In this document: positions 26,570 to 33,479 of the stretch, one piece after another | How positions within the stretch are numbered: the first letter of the stretch is position 1 | Layout: the number at the start of each line of letters is the position of its first letter | Source of the DNA: Candidatus Iainarchaeum sp. | GTDB taxonomy: Archaea > Iainarchaeota > Iainarchaeia > Iainarchaeales > DTGL01 | Assembly (NCBI GenBank): GCA_026396995.1 | Contig: JAPLVS010000028.1 | Span: 1 to 33,479 of the forward strand | Length of the DNA stretch: 33,479 nucleotides | Direction of reading: 5' to 3' | The notes under the pieces: generated by a model | What the model was told of the DNA's origin: nothing | What the model saw: only the letters and a program-made list of their open reading frames with translations | Databases searched by the model: none | Position numbers and translations under genes: made by a program

Positions 26570-29545
26570 TCACCCTTCGCTCTTCGGGCTGTTCTTTTCG
26601 TCTATTTTTTCCTTCAGGTTGAGGCCGATTACGCTGGACTTGTCGTTGTCTAGGGTGACTCCAACAATCTGGTTTGCGCTTTTAATCAGGGAATTGTTGT
26701 GGGTTATCGCCACGAACTGGGAATTCCTGCTTATCTCGCTGATTATCCTTGTGAGCCTTATCGAGTTGGCTTCGTCCAGCGCTGCATCCGATTCGTCGAA
26801 GAAATAAAAGGGTGCTGGGTCGTACTGCTGGATTGCGAAAATGAACGCGAGCGCTGTGAGCGTTTTTTCCCCGCCGCTCATGCTGTCAATATTCTGCAAA
26901 TTTTCGCCCTTGTGCTTTGCCTCTATCACGAGGCCGGCATTCATGGGATTTTCAGGTTCGGTAAGGCTTATCTGGCCGACGCCGTCGAAAAAGTTGTAGA
27001 ACATTTTGGAAAAGTTCTCCCTTATCGCATTGAAACACTGCATGAAGACCTCCTTCCTTTTGACCTCGATTTTCTGTATCATGTCGAGGATTGCATTTCT
27101 TTCCTCCTCCAGCTTGTTCAGTTTTTCCCTGACCTCGAAAATTTCAGCCTTTTCGCTGCCAAGGGATTCCGCGGCCTTGAGGTTCACAGGCCCTATTTTT
27201 TCCAGTTTTCTCTCGGCTTCTGCAAGCTCTTTTTTCAGCTCTTTTACCGACATTCCCTCCAGGGGCCTGAATTCCTTGAACTGCCCGAATTCTTCTTTGA
27301 GGTCCGAGAGCCTTACCTCGAATTTGCCGCTTTCAACCCTGAGTTCCTCCATTTCCCTGGATTTTTTTCTGGAATCAGCTTCAAGCAAGTCTTTTTTCTC
27401 CCTCAGCGCGGCAAGCTTTTTGTCCAGTTCATCTTTCTTTTCCCTTTCGGCCTGCATTTTTTCGGCCTGCTCCCCGCTTTCCTTTTCCAGTTTTTCCAGC
27501 CTTTCACCGAGTTCTGCAGATTTTTTTTCAAAGGATTCGGTTCTTTTCTGCGTTTCTGTGTTTTCGGAATGGATTTTTTCGGTTTCATTGACAGCGCTTT
27601 CTGTTTCCGCTTCAATCCGTGCAAGCGTTTTTTCGCTTATGCTTCTGCTTTCGCTTTCGAGCATTCTCAGGTTGCTTTCGAGCTCGCTTTTCCTGCTGTT
27701 CAGCTCTATTGTTTTCTTGTCAGTCTTGATTGACGAAAGCCTCAGGCTTAGCTCGCTTCTCTTCGCCTTCAGGGATTCAAGGGCTTTTTCGGCTTCCCTT
27801 ATTTTTGCAGCCGCCCCTGTTGTCTCGGTTTTTCCGGCAAGCAGGCTTTTCTGCTTTGCCTCAAGCTCGGCTATCGCGGAAAACTTTTCGTTGAGCACCG
27901 CAATCTCGCTTTCAAGGCTCCGCATCACAGCCTGCTCTTTTTCGAGTTCAATCTTCCTTTTCCTTGCCTCCGCAAGCCCGGATGAAACGCGCTTGATTTC
28001 GAAAAGCGCTTTTTTCTCCTCGCCCCCCTTTTTTTCAACGAGCTGTTTTTTCTTTTGGGCGGAAAGGTCGGAATCGCACACAGGGCATTTCGCTATCTCC
28101 CTGCGCAGTTCCCTGAGCGAAGAATGAATATCGTCGATTTTCGCTTCAAGCGATTTTTCCTCTGAAAGCGCCTTTTCCGCGCTTTTTTCCGCGGCTTCAA
28201 GCGCCTGCGCGATTTTTTTGGATTCCAGCAGGCCGAAGCGCTCCTTGAGCTGTGCGGCCTTTTCCCTGTGGCTTTTCAGCGCCTTCAGCTTTTCCGCTGT
28301 TTCTGCAAGCTCTTTTTCAGCAAGGCTGTTCTGCCTTTCAGCCGCGCTTTTTTCAGACAAAAGCATGGCCAGCTGCTTCTGGTGCCTTTCAATCTCATTG
28401 TCGGTTTCGCCGAGATTTTTTTCCATTGCGCTTATTTCGCTTTCCTTTGCCTTCGAGCCTGCTCCGACCAGGCCGAGTTCGCCTTCCACTTCCTTCAGCT
28501 GCCTTTTGATTGCAGGAATTTCTTCGGCTATCTTGCCGAGCCTCTGCTTTTCAAGCAGGCTTTCTTCCCTGAACGAGGCGAGTTTTTTTGAAAGCGCGTC
28601 CTCGCGCGCGCTGTTTTCGGCAAGCCTCTTTTTTTCATTCGATGCTTTCTCGAGCAGGAGGCTTTTTTCGCCTTTAAGCGATTCTATTTTCGAGATTGTT
28701 TCCCTTAACGATTTTTCCCTTTTCTCGAACAGTTCCTTTTCCTTGGACTGCGCTGTTTTTTCGGTTTCGGAAATGCCCTCCGCTGTTTTCTTTATTTTTT
28801 CATCTATTGAGTCAGCTTCCCCTTTCAGTTTTTTCAGTTTTGCCTGGCCTTCTTCAAGCCCTTTTCCGGCTTCCTCTGATTCGAGCTTCAGGATTGTGGC
28901 CTTCGACCTGTTTTTCGTCTCGACTGTTTTGAGATATTCTTCGGCTGCGCGCTTTTCGTTCTCGAGGATTTCAATCCTTGAAAGGCGCTCGTTCAATACA
29001 AGGGCAGTGTTTTTCACTTTTTCCTCTGCCTTGCCGAGATTTTTTTCAGCCTCCTCCTTTTTCAGGTCGAATTCGCTGATGCCTGCAAGGTCGTCTATTA
29101 TTTCCCTTCTCTGCTCGGGATTCATTTCAATTATCCTTGTGATGTCGCCCTGCGTGACAATGTTGTTGCCGTCGCTTTTCAGGCCGAGCTCGTTAAGGAG
29201 GGAAACAGCCTCGTTCAGGCTTTTTTTCTGGTCGTCGATGCGGCAGGTGCTTTTTCCGGCCTTGTCGATTGTCCTGCTTATGCTCCATTCCCTGTCCTTG
29301 TCCCTTACCACGATTTCGGCTTTGCCGTATGCTTCGCCGGCACTGTTGTTTATGAGGTTTGAAATCCTGCCAGCCCTGAGCGATTTCATCGAGGTTGAGC
29401 CGAGCACAAAGAGGATTGAGTCAAGTATGTTGCTTTTGCCTGAGCCGTTCGGGCCTATTATTGCCGTGAACCCTTTCTTGAAAGGTATGGTGGCTTTCCT
29501 GAAGGACTTGAAGTTTTTGAGCCTGAGTTCTTTCAGTTCGGCCAT
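26570..29545 (-). CDS. SMC-like ATPase with central CPVC zinc-hook motif
   Basis: Walker A IIGPNGSGKSNILDSILFVLG; DLAGISEFD; C-terminal MQCFNAIRENFSKMF, SMSGGEKTLTALAFIFAIQ, FYFFDESDAALD; CPVCDSDL at about residues 487-494 of 991. Confidence 0.9.
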   Translation of the reverse strand: MAELKELRLKNFKSFRKATIPFKKGFTAIIGPNGSGKSNILDSILFVLGSTSMKSLRAGRISNLINNSAGEAYGKAEIVVRDKDREWSISRTIDKAGKSTCRIDDQKKSLNEAVSLLNELGLKSDGNNIVTQGDITRIIEMNPEQRREIIDDLAGISEFDLKKEEAEKNLGKAEEKVKNTALVLNERLSRIEILENEKRAAEEYLKTVETKNRSKATILKLESEEAGKGLEEGQAKLKKLKGEADSIDEKIKKTAEGISETEKTAQSKEKELFEKREKSLRETISKIESLKGEKSLLLEKASNEKKRLAENSAREDALSKKLASFREESLLEKQRLGKIAEEIPAIKRQLKEVEGELGLVGAGSKAKESEISAMEKNLGETDNEIERHQKQLAMLLSEKSAAERQNSLAEKELAETAEKLKALKSHREKAAQLKERFGLLESKKIAQALEAAEKSAEKALSEEKSLEAKIDDIHSSLRELRREIAKCPVCDSDLSAQKKKQLVEKKGGEEKKALFEIKRVSSGLAEARKRKIELEKEQAVMRSLESEIAVLNEKFSAIAELEAKQKSLLAGKTETTGAAAKIREAEKALESLKAKRSELSLRLSSIKTDKKTIELNSRKSELESNLRMLESESRSISEKTLARIEAETESAVNETEKIHSENTETQKRTESFEKKSAELGERLEKLEKESGEQAEKMQAEREKKDELDKKLAALREKKDLLEADSRKKSREMEELRVESGKFEVRLSDLKEEFGQFKEFRPLEGMSVKELKKELAEAERKLEKIGPVNLKAAESLGSEKAEIFEVREKLNKLEEERNAILDMIQKIEVKRKEVFMQCFNAIRENFSKMFYNFFDGVGQISLTEPENPMNAGLVIEAKHKGENLQNIDSMSGGEKTLTALAFIFAIQQYDPAPFYFFDESDAALDEANSIRLTRIISEISRNSQFVAITHNNSLIKSANQIVGVTLDNDKSSVIGLNLKEKIDEKNSPKSEG
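28064..28087 (-). other. Rad50-like zinc-hook motif CPVCDSDL within the SMC-like gene
   Basis: Minus-strand TGCCCTGTGTGCGATTCCGACCTT; residues 487-494 of 991. Confidence 0.85.
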
Positions 29546-29566
29546 TTGAATCCGTTCCCCGGGCTG

Positions 29567-30421
29567 TCACTTTTTTTCCCTTTTCTTCCAGGGCTCGTGC
29601 CTTTTTGCTTCATTCTGACCGGCTTCGCCGCGGTTGTCAAGGTAGTAAAAGGCAAAGAACAGGGAAGCGAAAGAGAAAACCAGGGAATCGAATATTGCCG
29701 AGACCGCAAAAGAGAGGATGCCTTCGGCGAGCGGCTCAAGAACGAGCAGACCGATGTTGGTTATGATTGCAACCGAGAATATTACAACAGCCAGTGCCAG
29801 CAGGGATTCAAGGAATTTTTTCGAGGTGAACCGCCAGCTTGCGGCAAGCCCTTCCCTGGCGCTGAGGCCGTCGACTGCGATTGCAGGCGCCGCGAAAAGG
29901 AAAAGCTTCAGGAACGAGAAAGCGAAAATTAACAGCGCTAGGCATATGACTGCGCCGCTGATGATGTGCGGCGGGAAGAAGAGCACCATAAGGGACAGGA
30001 GGATGAATGCAAGGAATGCGAAAACCATGCCTGCCAGGACAAGGCTTATCGCCTGCGGGAGCATTGAAAACATGAATTTCAACGAATCTGAAAAAGCGCT
30101 TTTTTCCCTGAACCTCATTGCGTATTTTGAACAGAAAAACATGAGCATTGCCGAGAGAACCGCTGAAAGCAGGAAAATCGCCAGCACAAGCAGGAGAAGG
30201 CCGGCATAGGCTTTTGAAAACAAGGATACGGCTTCAAAAAAGCCAAGCTGCATTCCGCCCTGCGGTATGGCGAAATCATAGACTGCTGCAAGCATCGGGA
30301 CAACCGTCATGTCCGAAAGGAATACCGCGATTATTGCAACAGCAATCCCTGGCAAAAGCACAAACGGGTTTTTCAGGAAAACCGCCAGGGAATTCTTGAA
30401 AGCGTTAATCATACACAACAC
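29567..30421 (-). CDS. Multi-pass membrane protein
   Basis: 284 aa with several hydrophobic segments and a basic C-terminal tail. Confidence 0.75.
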   Translation of the reverse strand: MLCMINAFKNSLAVFLKNPFVLLPGIAVAIIAVFLSDMTVVPMLAAVYDFAIPQGGMQLGFFEAVSLFSKAYAGLLLLVLAIFLLSAVLSAMLMFFCSKYAMRFREKSAFSDSLKFMFSMLPQAISLVLAGMVFAFLAFILLSLMVLFFPPHIISGAVICLALLIFAFSFLKLFLFAAPAIAVDGLSAREGLAASWRFTSKKFLESLLALAVVIFSVAIITNIGLLVLEPLAEGILSFAVSAIFDSLVFSFASLFFAFYYLDNRGEAGQNEAKRHEPWKKREKK

Positions 30422-30505
30422 CTGACAATATATGGCAAATGCTTATTTTTATAGTTTTCTGTCGGTTTTAACGGCCTTTTTCAGCATCCGTTTTCCGGCC
30501 TGCCT

Positions 30506-31471
30506 TTATTCCCTTAGCTCGGCCGCGTCGATTTCTCCATCGCTGTCGAGGTCGAGGCCTTCCACGACATGCGCTGTCCTTTTTTCCGAAAACCTGCTGG
30601 CTTTGGCTATTTCCTCAGTGTTCTGGATTACAGAAAGTATGGCCGCCCTTGTGCCGGCATTCCTTTTCCCTGCAATGAACAGTATGGAGCGCGACTCGAA
30701 GAAGGGGTGCCTTATTTTTTCCACTATGCCGATGTTGTCTTCAGTGAATTCCTTGCCTGAATTGGCGCTTTCAATCACCCACTGGGCGTTCTTCTGCCTG
30801 AACGAAACCGAAAGGTGCGGGTTTACCTGCCTGCTAAGGCTGTTGGTTATCGGGCCGCCGATTACGATAAGGTTGGAATTCTCGTCTTTCAGGCTGCGCA
30901 CCATCGTGTCAAGGTAAACCAAAGGGACGCGGCTTTTTTTTGAAAGCGTGCCGAGGAAGCCGGCGAGCTCCACTGCGAGGTGGGCATCCCTGGCCCTTGC
31001 CCTGAATTCGCCGTGCAGGTCAGGCGCCCCGACCACGATTTTCGCATTGAGTTCGCCCCTGCTTATGAACGGCTCGAAAAACGCCTGGATGCTTTTCCCG
31101 AGGCTTTTTTCCTCGCCTGTTATCGCCGAGAAAGCCTCCTTCCTGCCGATTTCATCGAGGGCAGGCACCAATGCAAAGCAGCTGTCCGATGCCGAATAAA
31201 ACTTTGCAAGGCCGCCCTGCCTTTCCTCCTTCTTGGCCACTTTAACAAGGCCCGCCGCCTTCAATTTGTTGATGTAATAATACGCTTCCTGCTGGCCAAG
31301 GCCGAGCTTTTTCGCGATTTCCGCAGGATATGATTCGCGCTTTACAAGCTCCCTGAAAATCAGCCATGCCTTGCTGTTCATAAGCGGCTTGAGCGGTTCG
31401 ATGGAATCCACAAGCCTTGCATTAAGCTTCATCCTTGAGCCGTTTTTTTCGATTACAACAAAAGAATCCAT
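30506..31471 (-). CDS. Winged-HTH (ArsR-like) regulator with C-terminal EF-hand-like loop
   Basis: WLIFRELVKRESYPAEIAKKLGLGQQEAYYYINKLKAAGLVKVAKKEERQGGLAKFYSA wHTH; C-terminus DLDSDGEIDAAE; central NLIVIGGPITN segment. Confidence 0.82.
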   Translation of the reverse strand: MDSFVVIEKNGSRMKLNARLVDSIEPLKPLMNSKAWLIFRELVKRESYPAEIAKKLGLGQQEAYYYINKLKAAGLVKVAKKEERQGGLAKFYSASDSCFALVPALDEIGRKEAFSAITGEEKSLGKSIQAFFEPFISRGELNAKIVVGAPDLHGEFRARARDAHLAVELAGFLGTLSKKSRVPLVYLDTMVRSLKDENSNLIVIGGPITNSLSRQVNPHLSVSFRQKNAQWVIESANSGKEFTEDNIGIVEKIRHPFFESRSILFIAGKRNAGTRAAILSVIQNTEEIAKASRFSEKRTAHVVEGLDLDSDGEIDAAELRE

Positions 31472-31484
31472 GCTATCAACAAAT

Positions 31485-31518
31485 TAATAGTGGTATTAAA
31501 CAATTACTAATACTATTA
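31485..31518. promoter_or_regulatory. Two adjacent TAATA-n-TATTA palindromes, candidate operator
   Basis: TAATAgtggTATTA (31485-31498) and TAATAcTATTA (31508-31518), 14-47 nt upstream of the HTH regulator start. Confidence 0.45.
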
Positions 31519-31573
31519 CGAATCTTTTTTATTCATTTCCTTTGCAGATTATTATCCGCTTCACAGTGGACTG

Positions 31574-31600
31574 CCCGCTTTTTCAGCGGGATTTATAAAA
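31574..31600 (+). promoter_or_regulatory. Hairpin abutting the putative glmS TATA box
   Basis: CCCGC-tttttca-GCGGG directly followed by atttataaaa, 44 nt upstream of ATG 31644. Confidence 0.45.
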
Positions 31601-31643
31601 TGCGGAAGCGGCATCTATATGTTGTTTCATGCTGGTGCTTTGG

Positions 31644-33395
31644 ATGTGCGGGATTATCGGCTTTAAAGGCAAGGGAAATGCCGGAAAAATCATTTTCGAA
31701 GGCCTCAAAAGGCTTGAATACCGCGGCTATGACAGCTGGGGCATCGCGCTCAACAGCGCAGGCCTCGAAATCCTCAGGAAGCCAGGCAAAATAGGTTCGC
31801 TGCCTGCTGCCTTTGAGGGCGGCTCGCTCGGCATCGGGCACACCCGCTGGGCAACCCACGGCGGGGTGAATGAAAAAAACGCCCATCCGCAGCTTTCAAA
31901 CAACCGCAAAATCGCGGTTGTGCACAACGGCATAATCGAGAATTTCCTGGAACTGAAAAAATTCCTTTCCTCGCACGGCTTTTCCTTTGCTTCGGAAACA
32001 GACACCGAAGTCATACCTAATCTCATACAGTTCCATCTGGCCGAAGGGCTTTCCTTCAGGGAGGCAGTCAGGAAAACACTGCTCCAGCTGGACGGCTATT
32101 ATGCGATTGCAGCAGTCCTCGAGGGCAGCGGCACAATCATTGGCGCGCGCAACGGCTCGCCGCTTGTCGCAGGCCTTGGCAGGAACGAATTTTTCATAGC
32201 GAGCGACATTCCGGCTTTCATGCCCCATACCAGGAAAGTGGTGTTTTTGGATGACCGGGAAATAGTTGAACTGGATGATTCCATAAAAGTGTTCAGCGTC
32301 GATTCCGGGCTTGAAATAAAGAAAAAAGTGCAGAGAATGCACTGGAGCATAGAGCAGGTGAAAAAAGGGAATTTCGCGCACTTCATGCTGAAAGAGATAT
32401 CGGAACAGCCTGATGCGATAGAAAAAGCCGCAATGCAGGACCCTGCCCGCCTTAAAAAAATCGCCGGCATCATCGGAAAAGCGGATAATGTTTTTTTTGT
32501 GGGCTGCGGCACAAGCTACCATGCCTGCGTTTCAGCAGAATACGCTTTTTCTGAAATAGCCGGGAAAAGCGTGAAAGCGGTCCTTGCATCCGAATTCGCA
32601 CGGCATATCAAATCCCTTTCGGAAAAAAGCGTTGTGGTTGCGGTATCGCAGAGCGGCGAAACAATAGACCTGCTTGAAACAGTCAGGGCTGCAAAGGAAA
32701 AAAAAGCAAAAATAGTTTCTGTGGTGAATGTTGCAGGCTCTTCGCTTCCAAGGATGAGCGATGAAACGATAATGATGAACTCAGGCCCTGAAATATGCGT
32801 GCTGTCCACAAAAAGCTATACCGCGCAGCTTGCGGTAATGCTCCTTCTCGCTTTTTCGCTCTGCGGCAGGGCTGCAGAAGGAAGGTGCATCATCAGGAAA
32901 GCCGCGGAAAAGGCAGCCGAAACCATAAGGAAAAGCCTGCCTGCTGCAAAAAAACTCGCAAAAAAACTTTCAAAAAAACAGGACATTTTCCTGATAGGCA
33001 GGGGCAATGCCTTTCCAAGCGCGCTCGAGGGCGCGCTCAAGATAAAGGAAGTGAGCTATATCCACGCCGAAGGCTTTGCGGGCGCTGAATTAAAGCACGG
33101 CACGATTGCATTGATTGAAAAAGGCGTTCCTGTAATTGCCTTCATGACAAGCGAAAGCGAAAAACAGATAACAAGCAACGCAATGGAGGTAAAGGCAAGG
33201 GGCGCATTCCTCATAGGGATAGGGGAAAAGAAAAGCGAAATCTTCGATGAATTTTTTGAAATAGGCGGGTGCGACGAGGCAGCGCTCATCCCAAGGATAA
33301 TTCCCGTGCAATTGCTTGCGTATTACCTTGCGCTTGAGCGCCGCTTAGACCCGGACAAGCCGAGGAACCTTGCAAAAAGCGTAACCGTAAAATGA
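31644..33395 (+). CDS. glmS: Glutamine--fructose-6-phosphate aminotransferase (GlmS)
   Basis: MCGIIGFKG Ntn nucleophile, RLEYRGYDSWGIAL, GHTRWATHGGVNEKNAHPQ, SIS domains, C-term LALERRLDPDKPRNLAKSVTVK. Confidence 0.96.
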   Translation: MCGIIGFKGKGNAGKIIFEGLKRLEYRGYDSWGIALNSAGLEILRKPGKIGSLPAAFEGGSLGIGHTRWATHGGVNEKNAHPQLSNNRKIAVVHNGIIENFLELKKFLSSHGFSFASETDTEVIPNLIQFHLAEGLSFREAVRKTLLQLDGYYAIAAVLEGSGTIIGARNGSPLVAGLGRNEFFIASDIPAFMPHTRKVVFLDDREIVELDDSIKVFSVDSGLEIKKKVQRMHWSIEQVKKGNFAHFMLKEISEQPDAIEKAAMQDPARLKKIAGIIGKADNVFFVGCGTSYHACVSAEYAFSEIAGKSVKAVLASEFARHIKSLSEKSVVVAVSQSGETIDLLETVRAAKEKKAKIVSVVNVAGSSLPRMSDETIMMNSGPEICVLSTKSYTAQLAVMLLLAFSLCGRAAEGRCIIRKAAEKAAETIRKSLPAAKKLAKKLSKKQDIFLIGRGNAFPSALEGALKIKEVSYIHAEGFAGAELKHGTIALIEKGVPVIAFMTSESEKQITSNAMEVKARGAFLIGIGEKKSEIFDEFFEIGGCDEAALIPRIIPVQLLAYYLALERRLDPDKPRNLAKSVTVK

Positions 33396-33411
33396 AAAGG
33401 AAAGTGAAAAA

Positions 33412-33479
33412 ATGGGAAAAGTTTTCGGAACAGACGGAATCAGGGGAAAGGCAAACACTTATCCGATGACGCCTGAAAT
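33412..33479 (+). CDS. glmM: Phosphoglucosamine mutase (GlmM), truncated by window end
   Basis: MGKVFGTDGIRGKANTYPMTPE..., bacterial-type GlmM N-terminus; directly after glmS. Confidence 0.85.
   Translation, partial: MGKVFGTDGIRGKANTYPMTPE

Noticed and set aside
28218-29549. 443-aa plus-strand ORF opposite the SMC-like gene, and similar long Ser/Phe-rich ORFs (27006-28127, 26699-27733)
   Set aside because: Shadow ORFs: antisense of Glu/Lys/Ser-rich coiled-coil codons; low-complexity translations, no domain-like motifs.
1-33479. CRISPR array, transposase, integrase, phage or toxin-antitoxin loci
   Set aside because: No regularly spaced repeats and no protein with matching motifs in any plausible ORF.

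Overview
The window is an archaeal chromosomal segment, probably from a DPANN-type lineage. Evidence for archaea: GatE, SecE/Spt5/L11-L1-L10-L12 order, FtsZ and archaeal TATA/BRE promoters; lineage is inferred from gene content only. From left to right it holds: (i) a nearly complete folate-dependent de novo purine cluster (purF partial, purSL-type purL, purQ, purM, a methyltransferase-like orphan, purN on the opposite strand, purC, class II-type purE, folD, purH); (ii) a minus-strand group with a PHP phosphoesterase, an ROK-kinase/Nudix fusion, a broken phosphoglucose/phosphomannose isomerase and gatE; (iii) an eIF2B/ribose-1,5-bisphosphate isomerase-like gene interrupted by one in-frame TAA; (iv) ftsZ-secE-spt5-rpl11-rpl1-rpl10-rpl12; (v) a membrane-anchored Lon-like (S16) protease without an ATPase domain, a flavodoxin, an SMC-like ATPase, a membrane protein, a winged-HTH regulator, glmS and the start of glmM. 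Main points of interest: the SMC-like protein has SMC-type heads but a Rad50-like CPVC zinc-hook motif at its exact centre and no recognisable hinge; the 3' end of folD is tandemly duplicated, creating a 22-codon ORF coupled by ATGA overlaps to folD and purH; a HTH regulator ends in a canonical EF-hand loop and has two palindromes just upstream; an ROK kinase is fused to a Nudix hydrolase; and two genes show clear lesions. No CRISPR array, rRNA, transposon or confident tRNA was seen. All calls come from reading the sequence and ORF track; no database search was run.
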